Shown here: piece by piece, positions 8,658 to 18,000 of the stretch
Layout of the letters: each line of letters opens with the position of its first letter
How positions within the stretch are numbered: position 1 is the stretch's first letter
Assembly: GCA_963662905.2 (NCBI GenBank)
Contig: CAXXFD010000003.1
Coordinates: 1,612,001 to 1,676,000 of the forward strand
Source: G963662905 sp963662905
GTDB taxonomy: Bacteria > Bacteroidota > Bacteroidia > Bacteroidales > WRLA01
Direction of reading: 5' to 3'
Length of the DNA: 64,000 nucleotides
Made by a program: the position numbers and the translations under genes
Notes under the pieces: generated by a model
What the model saw: the letters and a program-made list of their open reading frames with translations, nothing else
What the model was told of the DNA's origin: nothing
Database searches by the model: none

Positions 8658-11132
8658 ATGAATATAACCATCAGGTTAATCTTAGCACTTAGTTTTTTCC
8701 TTTTAATTAATGGCATTCAGGCGCAAAACCGCAGGTTAAATGCTGCCGATGAAGATTTCAGGAATAAAAAATACAGCCTGGCCATGGAAAAATACAGGAA
8801 AGCATACAGTAAAACCAAAAGCAAAAGCACCCGCGAAACTATTTCGTTTAAAATGGCCGAATGTGAACGAATGATAGGAGATGTAGGACGGACAAAAAAT
8901 GCTTATAAAAGGCTCATCAGCATGAATTACCAAGAAAAAGAGCCTATTGTTTTGCTGCATTATGCTGACGCATGCCTGAAAGATAACCGCCTGGAACTGG
9001 CTAAAACAAATTTTGAAGAATACCTGAAAAAAGTCCCTGACGACCCTCGCGCCATGCGCGGTTTGAAATCAATAGAATTTATTGAAAAACACAAAGAAAC
9101 CAAAGGACGCTATGAGGTGGAACGAGACCGAAAAATAAACAGCCGTTTCGATGAATTTTCACCCACTTATATGAATTCCACCCTCAATGAAATTGCCTTT
9201 ACCAGTAACCGCGATGATGCCGTAGGAAAGAAAGAAGATGAATGGACCGGAAAAAAATTCACCGATATATTCGTTAGCCGGCAAGATAAAAAAGGAAAAT
9301 GGAGCACACCTGTCCTTCTGGATGAAGAGGAAATTGTAAACACCGAGGCCAATGAAGGCCAGCCCATGATGAACAAGCATTTTAACCTTTTGTATTTTAC
9401 CCGCTGCAGCAAACTCGACAAACGGGCTGCCGGCTGCAAAGTGTACACTGCCAAACGGCAGGGAATGTCGTGGCAGGAACCCAAAGAGCTGAACCTGGGA
9501 GGCGATACACTCTCGGCAATCGGTCATCCAACCCTCAGTGAAGATGAAACCATAATTATTTTTGCTGCCGATTTTGACGACAGTAAAGGAGGAAAAGACC
9601 TCTATATCGCGACCCGCTCAAGCCGAAACGGGGATTTCGATCCCGCTGTCAACCTCGGAGAGGTTGTAAATACAGATGGCGATGAGCTTTTCCCGTTCCT
9701 TCGCGGCGATACAGCCCTGTACTTTGCTTCCAACGGTCATGTAGGCATGGGCGGACTGGACATCTATAAAACAGTGCTCAGCAGAGATGAAGAAGGTAAA
9801 TTCAGTTTTAGCGAACCCGTTAATATGCTTCCGCCAATCAATTCCAATGCCGATGATTTCGGGATTGTTTTCAGTCCACAGGAACAAGGAGCTGCCGGCT
9901 TTTTTGCCTCAAACCGAAAAAGTAACCAGGGCGATGATATATACACTTTCACACGCGAACCATTGCTGTTCACTTTATCAGGAACAATTACCGATGACCG
10001 CACTTTGCAAAAACTTCCCGAAGTAAACGTTATGGTTACCGGATCTGACGGCACTCAGCTTGAAGATATTACTGATGAAAACGGATACTACAGCTTCAAT
10101 AAAAACCAGATATTCGGTAATATTACATACGAAATTGCCGTAACCAAAGAAGGGTATTTTAATCAAAATGCAACAGAAACTACCGTTGGACTCCAAAATA
10201 GCACGGACTTAGTACGCGATTTTGTACTGGTGCCCATACCACAGGAACCCATCATGCTCCCGGAAATCCTCTACGATTTGGGCAAATGGGATCTCAAACC
10301 TCAATATCAGGACAGTTTACAGGGCTTGATTACCATTATGCAGGAAAACCCCAACCTGATCATTGAGCTTGCTGCCCACACCGATATGCGCGATTCGGAT
10401 GAAAATAATGATTTACTCTCCCAAAAACGTGCACAATCCGTTGTTGATTATCTCATTGACCGGGGAATTGACGCAGGGCGGTTATCTGCAAAAGGTTACG
10501 GCGAACGTGTCCCGCTGGAGCTCAAAAAAGACATTACCAAAGACGGATTCCTTTTCCCTCAGGGCACTGTGCTTAATGAAGAATACATCAATAATCTGGA
10601 AAGCAGGGTCGAACGTGAAATAGCGCATCAGATGAACCGTCGTACCGAATTTTCAATTATAGGAACAGATTATATTCCCGGCTCAGGCGTGCTTAAAACC
10701 GAAGGCGGTAAAATCGATATCGTTACTACTCCCGAAAAAAATGAAGTACGCTTTACTTATTCAACCGACGGAAATCAAATTGTAGCTCCCTGCATCATCA
10801 ATGGAATCAGTGCCAAATTTATTTATGACCTGCGCAATACCAAAAATGCAGTTATATCCGAAGAAGCAGCATTAGAACTTTTAAAAAGCGGTGCCATCAG
10901 TAAAACAGATTTCCTTGGTGATATCAGCAGGGCTCTGGGTGATGGCTGGATCGAAAACAATGCACGCTTCATAATCAATGATATGCGCATTGGAAAACAA
11001 TTAAGCTATGATATAGAGGTAGTTGTAAACCAACGTGAAAAAGGCCAATACCTGAAACTCCCAAAGGCGGTGCTGAATAAATTCGGAACTGTAAATCTCG
11101 ATAAAGAAAACCAGAAAATCATTTTTGAATAG
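8658..11132 (+). CDS. PorE-like OmpA-family protein with TPR, PD40 propeller, carboxypeptidase-like domain and retropepsin-like tail
   Basis: The 824-residue protein starts with a signal peptide ending near residue 23. In order come TPR-like helices (about 24-130), PD40/WD40-like beta-propeller repeats (about 160-410), a carboxypeptidase regulatory-like domain (about 437-520) and an OmpA peptidoglycan-binding domain (about 535-645, with AAHTDMRD and a downstream Arg). This order matches PorE of the type IX secretion system, which binds peptidoglycan in the periplasm. After it, residues 692-824 resemble a retropepsin fold: INGISAKFIYD, then EAALELLKSGAIS, then ALGDGW. The expected catalytic Asp-Thr-Gly reads Asp-Leu-Arg (D724), so it should be inactive. 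The T9SS role is inferred from architecture. purM follows after 16 bp. Confidence 0.8.
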   Translation: MNITIRLILALSFFLLINGIQAQNRRLNAADEDFRNKKYSLAMEKYRKAYSKTKSKSTRETISFKMAECERMIGDVGRTKNAYKRLISMNYQEKEPIVLLHYADACLKDNRLELAKTNFEEYLKKVPDDPRAMRGLKSIEFIEKHKETKGRYEVERDRKINSRFDEFSPTYMNSTLNEIAFTSNRDDAVGKKEDEWTGKKFTDIFVSRQDKKGKWSTPVLLDEEEIVNTEANEGQPMMNKHFNLLYFTRCSKLDKRAAGCKVYTAKRQGMSWQEPKELNLGGDTLSAIGHPTLSEDETIIIFAADFDDSKGGKDLYIATRSSRNGDFDPAVNLGEVVNTDGDELFPFLRGDTALYFASNGHVGMGGLDIYKTVLSRDEEGKFSFSEPVNMLPPINSNADDFGIVFSPQEQGAAGFFASNRKSNQGDDIYTFTREPLLFTLSGTITDDRTLQKLPEVNVMVTGSDGTQLEDITDENGYYSFNKNQIFGNITYEIAVTKEGYFNQNATETTVGLQNSTDLVRDFVLVPIPQEPIMLPEILYDLGKWDLKPQYQDSLQGLITIMQENPNLIIELAAHTDMRDSDENNDLLSQKRAQSVVDYLIDRGIDAGRLSAKGYGERVPLELKKDITKDGFLFPQGTVLNEEYINNLESRVEREIAHQMNRRTEFSIIGTDYIPGSGVLKTEGGKIDIVTTPEKNEVRFTYSTDGNQIVAPCIINGISAKFIYDLRNTKNAVISEEAALELLKSGAISKTDFLGDISRALGDGWIENNARFIINDMRIGKQLSYDIEVVVNQREKGQYLKLPKAVLNKFGTVNLDKENQKIIFE

Positions 11133-11148
11133 AAAGTCCTCAGGAAAT

Positions 11149-12321
11149 ATGACGACAACTTCTTCACGATATAACCAAAGAGGAGTTTCTGCCTCAAAGG
11201 AAGATGTGCACAATGCGATTAAAAACACGGATAAAGGATTGTATCCCAATGCATTTTGCAAAATTATCCCTGATTTCTTGGGCGGTGATGACGATTTTTG
11301 CAATATCATGCATGCCGATGGCGCGGGAACAAAATCATCATTGGCTTACCTTTACTGGAAAGAAACCGGCGACTTATCCGTTTGGAAAGGGATTGCACAA
11401 GACGCCATTGTGATGAATACCGACGACCTGCTTTGCGTTGGTGCCACAGAAAACATCCTGCTCAGCTCCACAATCGGACGCAATAAAAACCTGATTCCTG
11501 GCGAAGTTATCAAAGCCCTTATCGAAGGGACGGAAGCTTTTGTTGAAGAAATGAAAGCATGGGATTACAAGCTCATAACAACCGGTGGGGAAACCGCCGA
11601 TGTTGGCGACCTGGTGCGCACCATTATCGTTGACAGTACCGTGAGTGCGCGTATGCGCAGGTCAGACGTAATCGCAAACGATAAAATTTCGGAAGGAGAT
11701 GTAATTGTTGGCCTCTCTTCTTTTGGTCAGGCCGTTTGGGAAGATGTTTATAATGGCGGCATGGGCTCCAATGGGCTTACTTCTGCCCGACACGATGTGC
11801 TTGGAAAATATCTCGTTAGCAAATATCCGGAAAGCTTTGACCCGGGCATCAATGATGAATTCGTATATTCTGGTTCGAAAAAACTTACCGATCCAACGGA
11901 AGTGGAAGGCATGGATGTAGGAAAACTTATTCTCTCTCCTACCCGAACCTATGCCCCACTTATGAAAAAAATACTTGCAGCACACCGTGCCAACATACAC
12001 GGGCTGGTGCATTGCAGCGGAGGAGCCCAAACAAAAATCCTTCATTTTATAGATAAACTGCACGTCATCAAAGATAATTTGTTCGACATCCCCCCTCTTT
12101 TCAAAATGATTCAGCAAGAAAGCGGAACAAGCTGGAAAGAGATGTACCAGGTATTTAATATGGGACATCGCATGGAAATCTATCTGCCCGAAAAATATGC
12201 CGCAGAAATCATTGCAATTGCAAAAGACATGCATGTTGATGCGCAAATTGTAGGGCGCTGCGAGGCTTCGGAACATAAAAAAGTTACGATCAAAAGCCCT
12301 AAAGGAACTTTTGAATATTAA
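11149..12321 (+). CDS. purM: Phosphoribosylformylglycinamidine cyclo-ligase (AIR synthase)
   Basis: I chose the ATG at 11149; an upstream TTG at 11125 would overlap the previous gene and add eight unmatched residues. The 390-residue product has the PurM/AIR synthase-related core: the YNQRGVSASKEDVH start, HADGAGTKSS (ATP and substrate loop), MNTDDLLCVGA, and TGGETADVGDLVRT. It is of the longer form usual in Bacteroidota. It makes aminoimidazole ribotide from FGAM with ATP in purine synthesis in the cytoplasm. It may be cotranscribed with the OmpA-family gene 16 bp upstream, although no functional link is evident. A strong hairpin terminator follows. Confidence 0.93.
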   Translation: MTTTSSRYNQRGVSASKEDVHNAIKNTDKGLYPNAFCKIIPDFLGGDDDFCNIMHADGAGTKSSLAYLYWKETGDLSVWKGIAQDAIVMNTDDLLCVGATENILLSSTIGRNKNLIPGEVIKALIEGTEAFVEEMKAWDYKLITTGGETADVGDLVRTIIVDSTVSARMRRSDVIANDKISEGDVIVGLSSFGQAVWEDVYNGGMGSNGLTSARHDVLGKYLVSKYPESFDPGINDEFVYSGSKKLTDPTEVEGMDVGKLILSPTRTYAPLMKKILAAHRANIHGLVHCSGGAQTKILHFIDKLHVIKDNLFDIPPLFKMIQQESGTSWKEMYQVFNMGHRMEIYLPEKYAAEIIAIAKDMHVDAQIVGRCEASEHKKVTIKSPKGTFEY

Positions 12322-12341
12322 AGCACAAAAACCCCACTGAT

Positions 12342-12385
12342 AAAAACTGCCGCTTCGGGAAAACCCAAAGCGGCAGTTTTTTTTT
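12342..12385 (+). terminator. Intrinsic terminator of purM
   Basis: AAAAACTGCCGCTT pairs with AAGCGGCAGTTTTT across a short loop and is followed by a nine-T tract. The A-run on the left makes it potentially active in both directions. Confidence 0.85.
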
Positions 12386-12419
12386 CGTAGTCATTACTTA
12401 GTGTTTGTCCATAGAGTCG

Positions 12420-12546
12420 AGAGTTTGCTCTATAAAGTTCAAATTCAAGGCGTGTGAAAAATCTAAACCGCAGTCCCGTAGGTACGGGATGAGGATTTAG
12501 ATTTTGAGCAATCCCGAAATTTCGGGAGACTTTATAGACGAACTCT
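12420..12546. repeat. 127-bp palindromic (MITE/REP-like) intergenic element
   Basis: The outer arms at 12420-12438 and 12529-12546 are inverted copies (AGAGTTTGCTCTATAAAGT against AGAGTTCGTCTATAAAGT), with two small differences. Nested inside are a second inverted pair (AAAATCTAAACC at 12457-12468 and GGATTTAGATTTT at 12493-12505), a hairpin TCCCGTA-GG-TACGGGA at 12474-12489, and a perfect 16-nt palindrome TCCCGAAATTTCGGGA at 12512-12527. It has no reading frame of note. It ends two bases from the stop of the rubrerythrin-like gene. The structure is that of a non-autonomous mobile repeat; other copies cannot be seen in this window. Confidence 0.65.
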
Positions 12547-12548
12547 AC

Positions 12549-13004
12549 TTAGTTTTCTCTATAAACGATATCATCATACTCCAATTCAAAGCGAAGCTTA
12601 TGCTTTGATTCTTCAATGGCCAATGAATCAAAAACAGCTTTGATTTCATCATTTGGTGCCTTTTTGGCCAAATCAGAATAAAGACGGAAAGCCGCTTTTT
12701 CTTTTTTCATCGCAACAACCAATGCTTCTTCATAGCTCATGTCAGGCTTTGGTTCAACCTCAACCACATAATCTGCAATTTTCAGGTCAGCAACTTCTTC
12801 GGTGCGCCCTTTGTAAATGCCTTGTTCTTTTAGGTTGGCCAGGCGCTTTTTATGCCCCATTTCTTCGGTAGCAAATTGAAGAAAAACTTGCTTCATCTCC
12901 TCGTTACTGGCATTTTCCGACAATTGGTTGTAAAAATCAACAGCTTCCTGTTCGCTCTGCATCGCGAAATCCAGGATATCGTTAATATTATTAAACTCTT
13001 TCAT
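12549..13004 (-). CDS. Rubrerythrin-like ferritin-family diiron protein
   Basis: The 151-residue protein is a four-helix bundle with paired diiron motifs: Glu20 and E48-M-G-H51 in the first half, Glu102 and E132-S-K-H135 in the second. The internal two-fold repeat is plain. There is no C-terminal rubredoxin domain, so it is an erythrin-like or ferritin-like variant and not a full rubrerythrin. Such proteins usually act in peroxide or oxygen protection or in iron handling in the cytoplasm. It is transcribed divergently from the CarH-like regulator. Its stop lies next to the 127-bp palindromic element. The exact activity is not established. Confidence 0.85.
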   Translation of the reverse strand: MKEFNNINDILDFAMQSEQEAVDFYNQLSENASNEEMKQVFLQFATEEMGHKKRLANLKEQGIYKGRTEEVADLKIADYVVEVEPKPDMSYEEALVVAMKKEKAAFRLYSDLAKKAPNDEIKAVFDSLAIEESKHKLRFELEYDDIVYREN

Positions 13005-13137
13005 AAAAGGATATTATTAGGTTTTGCAATTATCTTTCCAACAAATTTAATAAAAATCCAATCAGCACTGCGAAAACAAATTACCTTATCAACCCCTTTC
13101 CAAAAGAAAATCATGCGGATTTCCAACATTTCCGCAC

Positions 13138-13145
13138 TACATTTG
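13138..13145 (+). promoter_or_regulatory. Candidate -7 element of the CarH-like regulator
   Basis: TACATTTG matches TAnnTTTG and lies 27 nt before the ATG at 13173. No good -33 TTG is present at the usual distance, which would suit a regulated promoter. Confidence 0.35.
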
Positions 13146-13172
13146 TTGAATGTTAAATCAAGCAGATTAAAC

Positions 13173-14060
13173 ATGGCACGTTACGCAATAAAAGACCTGG
13201 AACACTATACCGGCATAAAGGCACATACGATAAGAATTTGGGAAAAACGATATGAGGTTGTGCAACCCGAACGCTCCGATACCAATATTCGTTCATATAG
13301 CGATGAAGACCTGAAAAAACTGCTCAATATTGCTATGCTTAACCGCCATGGACACAAAATCAGTGACCTGGTAAACCTCAGCAATCAGAGCCTTTGTAAA
13401 ATGGTGCTCAAGCTCACCGGCGAAAAAGCAAGCACCGATCTCTATATCGACAACCTAATGATTGCAACGGTAGATATCGATGAACAAAAATTTGATAAAG
13501 TACTCACAAATATTATCATCCAATACGGTTTCGAAAAAGCGATTACAGAAGTTTTCTATCCGTTTTTCCTGAAAATCGGCTTTCTGTGGCAAACAGGGCA
13601 TATTAAACCCGGCCAGGAGCATTTTATTTCCAATCTATTCCGACAAAAACTGATTAGTGCTATAGATCAAACAGATACCAAACCTGCGACCAACAGCAAA
13701 ATCTTCATCCTCTTTCTTCCCGAATGGGAGATGCACGAACTGGGACTGCTATTTTACCATTACCTTATTAAAAAAGACGGTCACCGGGTAATCTATCTCG
13801 GACAACAATTACCTTCATCTGACTTACTTGCAATAAGCGAAATCCAAAAAGGAGACTATTACTTATCCTATATTACAATAGAACCCCAGCCCGACCAAAA
13901 AGAGGAACTTTGCCGGATTTTTAAAGATGAGCTTTTCCGCGACCGGGTACTTATCAGTGGATATCATGCACAAAATCTGGCAAAAGAATGCGAAAAACCA
14001 CCGCTTACAATTGCCGATGCAGAAAATTTGAAAACATTCCTAAAAAACTTAAATTCATAA
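13173..14060 (+). CDS. CarH/LitR-type MerR regulator with adenosylcobalamin-binding domain
   Basis: I start this gene at the ATG at 13173, because the longer frame reaches into the divergent rubrerythrin-like gene. The 295-residue protein has an N-terminal MerR winged-helix domain (residues 2-70, with TGIKAHTIRIWEKRY). A helical-bundle segment follows with the W-x9-EH signature (W139, E149, H150). The cobalamin-binding domain carries E186-x-H188-x-x-G191, with His188 as the expected lower cobalt ligand. This combination defines CarH-type photoreceptors, which repress in the dark as AdoCbl tetramers and release DNA when light breaks the Co-C bond. It precedes an ECF sigma factor, a pairing often seen in Bacteroidota light-response loci. 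The target genes are not certain. Confidence 0.88.
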   Translation: MARYAIKDLEHYTGIKAHTIRIWEKRYEVVQPERSDTNIRSYSDEDLKKLLNIAMLNRHGHKISDLVNLSNQSLCKMVLKLTGEKASTDLYIDNLMIATVDIDEQKFDKVLTNIIIQYGFEKAITEVFYPFFLKIGFLWQTGHIKPGQEHFISNLFRQKLISAIDQTDTKPATNSKIFILFLPEWEMHELGLLFYHYLIKKDGHRVIYLGQQLPSSDLLAISEIQKGDYYLSYITIEPQPDQKEELCRIFKDELFRDRVLISGYHAQNLAKECEKPPLTIADAENLKTFLKNLNS

Positions 14061-14091
14061 ATAACTGAATCTCAATATATTTAGTTTCCTA

Positions 14092-14105
14092 CATATGTAC
14101 ATATG
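14092..14105. promoter_or_regulatory. Perfect 14-bp palindrome, possible CarH operator
   Basis: CATATGTACATATG is a perfect palindrome in the 151-bp gap between the carH-like gene and the ECF sigma gene, about 54 nt upstream of the sigma gene's -7 element. MerR-family regulators bind dyads near promoters, so it is a reasonable operator candidate. This is inference from position and symmetry only. Confidence 0.35.
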
Positions 14106-14132
14106 AAATTATTTTTGTTAATTTTGTGTTAA

Positions 14133-14166
14133 TTGGTTCTAAATAAGAATAATTTGTTTAACTTTG
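14133..14166 (+). promoter_or_regulatory. Candidate promoter of the ECF sigma gene
   Basis: TAACTTTG at 14159-14166 matches TAnnTTTG. The nearest TTG, at 14133-14135, is 23 nt upstream, slightly longer than usual. The leader to the ATG at 14212 is about 40 nt. Confidence 0.45.
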
Positions 14167-14211
14167 CTTCATCTTAATTAAACACCTTAGAACCCTTAAA
14201 AATTATTCGAC

Positions 14212-14718
14212 ATGACCGCAACAGATTTTAACACCCGTCTCATAAGTCTTCAGGACAATCTCAAGTATTTTGCAAAAAGTCTCACTTCTAATGAAGATGA
14301 CGCCAATGACCTGATGCAGGAAACATTCCTTAAAGCAATTCAGTACAAGGACAAATTTGATCCGGCAACAAATCTCAAAGCATGGACCTATACGATCATG
14401 AAGAATACCTTCATTAATAATTATCGCAAGAACATGCGCAAAAGCACTTTTGTTGATACAACGGATGATCTGTACTACCTCAACGTCAATAATAAAGCCG
14501 AAGATAGCGTACCTGACACTCAATATTTTAAAGATGAAATCAGTAAAAAAATTGAGAGCTTGGAAGACGAACACCGCATTCCTTTTAAAATGCACTTCGA
14601 AGGCTATAAATACAAAGAAATTGCAGAGGTTTTGAACCTATCGATTGGAACCGTCAAAAGCCGTATTTTCTTTAGCCGCAAAAAACTCATCAATAAGTTG
14701 AAGGACTACCAAAACTAA
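14212..14718 (+). CDS. ECF-type RNA polymerase sigma factor
   Basis: The 168-residue protein has sigma region 2 at about residues 10-80 (DDANDLMQETFLKA, then NLKAWTYTIMKN) and region 4 at about 115-165 (YKYKEIAEVLNLSIGTVKSR, a helix-turn-helix). This is the two-domain ECF layout. No anti-sigma gene is adjacent. The CarH-like regulator ends 151 bp upstream on the same strand, so the sigma factor is probably the regulator's target. It would then be made in light and switch on stress or pigment genes; no carotenoid genes are in the window. A strong terminator follows immediately. Confidence 0.92.
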   Translation: MTATDFNTRLISLQDNLKYFAKSLTSNEDDANDLMQETFLKAIQYKDKFDPATNLKAWTYTIMKNTFINNYRKNMRKSTFVDTTDDLYYLNVNNKAEDSVPDTQYFKDEISKKIESLEDEHRIPFKMHFEGYKYKEIAEVLNLSIGTVKSRIFFSRKKLINKLKDYQN

Positions 14719-14739
14719 GTTTTCATATTATAATTGCCT

Positions 14740-14776
14740 AAAGCCGGGTCATTCGTGAATGATCCGGCTTTTTTTA
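14740..14776 (+). terminator. Intrinsic terminator of the ECF sigma gene
   Basis: AAGCCGGGTCATT pairs with AATGATCCGGCTT across a short loop, followed by seven T residues. Confidence 0.85.
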
Positions 14777-15039
14777 TTCTCAGAAAAACCCAAATACGGA
14801 TATTTTCATCTCTATAGCACTTCAAAATCTGTTTAATTTAGCTAATGTTTCGTTAAACAATTGTTAACAGCACATTTTACATAAAAATGCAACACCCTCT
14901 ATTTAAGTAATTTAATACCTAAATAAAGCCGAGCATTTGGTTTTCTGTTTAACTTTATTTGAATTTGATTAAACAATACTGTTTAGAACGCGTTTAAATA
15001 GTGTTCAATAAATAAGACAAAACTTTAAACGCATTTAAC
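14777..15039. other. AT-rich upstream region of the DUF4397 surface-protein gene
   Basis: This is the rest of the 321-bp gap after the sigma terminator. It contains no gene. Several GTTTAA/TTAAAC-type repeats and a dyad around AACAATTGTT (near 14858) are visible. No clear TTG/TAnnTTTG pair precedes the start at 15040, which could mean an alternative-sigma or activator-dependent promoter. Confidence 0.4.
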
Positions 15040-18000
15040 ATGAGAAAAATTAATTCACTAATCGTTATTCTGGCACTTTTAATAAGCCAGACAGTTTTGG
15101 CACAAAGCGCCAGAGTACAAATTATTCACAATTCGCCAGATGCAGCTGCAGAAAAAGTAGATATTTGGTTGAATGAAACCCTATTGTTAGACGATTTCCA
15201 GTTCCGGACAGCAAGCCCATTTATTGATGCACCGGCAAAGGAAGATCTGATCATCTCAATTGCAGGCCCTGAAAGCACAAGCCCTGACAATCCGATCGCC
15301 CGTTATGATTTCCGTTTTGAGCCAAATCAAACCTATAAAATCATTGCCAACGGAATTGTGAGTGCAACAGGCTACAACCCTGCCCCTGCATTTGACCTTT
15401 ACGTCTATGAGTCAGGACGGGAATCAACAGGAAACAACAATCTGACAGAAAGCCTCTTTTTCCACGGAGCTACCGACGCCCCGGCAATCGACGTCTTTGA
15501 AAAAGAGTATGGCCAAATAATTGACGGCCTTGCCTATGGTGATTTTAACGGTTACATTTCCTTCCCTACAAATGACTATGTATTATCCATTTACCCTGAC
15601 GATCAGGACATAGAGCTTATCAGTTACGTAGCACCATTTGATCGTCTGGAAGCCGGAGGTGATGCAATTACGATCATTGCAAGCGGTTTCATGGACAGAA
15701 CTCAGAACAGCGATGGAGCTTCCTTTGGACTCTTTCTGGTAACACCTGATGGCGGTGATTTTATTCCGCTCAACGAATACGAGCCCATTGCAAAACTTCA
15801 GCTGATACACAACGCAGCAGATCCGGTTGCAGAAACTGTTGATATCTATGTTAACGATGAAATATTTATTAATAATTTCCAATTCCGCACGGCTACGGCT
15901 TTCGTTGATGTTCCAGCTGAAACCAATCTTAGCATTGATGTCCTTCCGGCAAACAGTACTTCCGCAGCGAATCCTTTAGCAACTTTTAACCAAAATTTTG
16001 CTGATGGCATTAACTATACGCTTATCGCAAACGGTCTCATCACCGATGGTTTTATGCCTTTTAAGGGTTTCGACATCTACAAATATGGCAACGCTAAAAC
16101 CGTGGCAGCAGCTGATTTTGTTACTGACCTCAATGTTTTTCATGGAGGGACTGATGCTCCAACAATTGACATCTATGAAAAAAATTCCGGAGCTCTTATT
16201 GACGACCTTTCATATAGCGATTTCACCGGCTATCTCGAACTTCCCACGCAGGATTATGTACTTGAAATCCGCGATATGAGTGGCGAAAACACGCTCCTGT
16301 CTTATACAGCTCCTCTTTCCAGCCTGAACCTTGGCGGAGCGGCGCTTAACATTATCGCTTCAGGTTTCCTGAACCCTGCCGAAAACAATAATGGCGAAGC
16401 ATTTGGACTGTTTGCTGTTCCTGCCACTGGTGGAGAATTCATCGCTCTTCCCGAGTACAGGTCAACTGCACGCGTTCAGGTAATCCACAATTCAGCGGAT
16501 GCTGCAGCAGCTTCGGTAGATATCTGGCTCAATGATATGCTCCTGCTCGACGATTTCATGTTCCGCCAGGCGTCACCTTTCGTTGATGCTCCGGCCGGCG
16601 AGGATATCAACATCCACATCCTGCCACCGAACAGCACTTCAAACGAAAATCCGATTGCAACTTATACGTACAATCTGATGGATGGTGGCACCTATATGAT
16701 TGTGGCCAACGGCATCCTCAGCGAAAACGGTTATGATCCAGTGCAGCCTTTCGACCTCTATGTATATGATATGGCACGCGAAATGGCTTCCGATGAAATG
16801 AATACCGATGTGCTTGTTTTCCACGGCGCAACCGATGCCCCAATTGTAGATATCTACGAAATGATCGCAGGGGAACTGGTTGACAACCTCGATTACAGTG
16901 ATTTCCGTGGATACCTGGAACTCCCTACAGCAGATTACGTTCTGGAAGTACGTGACGAAACAGGAATGGAAACATTGCTCAGCTACAGCGCTCCTTTACA
17001 AACCCTCGGTCTTGACGGCAGTGCAATCAGTGTATTCGCCAGCGGATTCCTGAACCCGGACAACAATTCCAATGGTGATGCTTTTGGACTTTTTGTAGCC
17101 CTTGCCGATGGCGGTGACCTTATTCCACTACCGGTTTATGAACCACAGGCCACTGCACGCGTTCAGGTAATCCACAATTCAGCGGATGCTGCAGCAGCTT
17201 CGGTAGATATCTGGCTCAATGATATACTCCTTCTCGACGATTTCATGTTCCGTCAGGCGTCACCTTTCGTTGATGCTCCGGCCGGCGAGGATATCAACAT
17301 CCACATTTTGCCACCGAACAGCACTTCAAACGAAAATCCGATCGCAACTTATACGTACAATCTGATGGATGGTGGCACCTATATGATTGTGGCCAACGGC
17401 ATCCTCAGCGAAAACGGTTATGATCCGGTGCAGCCTTTCGACCTCTATGTATATGATATGGCACGCGAAATGGCTTCCGATGAGATGAATACCGATGTGC
17501 TTGTTTTCCATGGCGCAACCGATGCCCCAATTGTAGATATCTACGAAATGACCGCAGGGGAACTGGTTGACAACCTCGATTACAGTGATTTCCGTGGCTA
17601 CCTGGAGCTTCCTACAGCGGATTATGTTCTGGAAGTACGTGACGAAACAGGAATGGAAACATTGCTCAGCTACAGCGCTCCTTTACAAACCCTTGGTCTT
17701 GAAGGAGCTGCAATCAGTGTATTTGCCAGCGGATTCCTGAACCCGGACAACAATTCCAATGGTGATGCTTTTGGACTTTTTGTAGCCCTTGCCGATGGCG
17801 GTGACCTTATTCCACTGCCGGTTTATGAACCACAGGCCACTGCACGCGTTCAGGTAATCCACAATTCAGCGGATGCTGCAGCAGCTTCGGTAGATATCTG
17901 GCTCAATGATATACTCCTTCTCGACGATTTCATGTTCCGTCAGGCGTCACCTTTCGTTGATGCTCCGGCCGGCGAGGATATCAACATCCACATTTTGCCA

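Noticed and set aside
11662..12276. 204-codon minus-strand frame inside purM
   Set aside because: Antisense to a clear purine biosynthesis gene, with no start context or motif.
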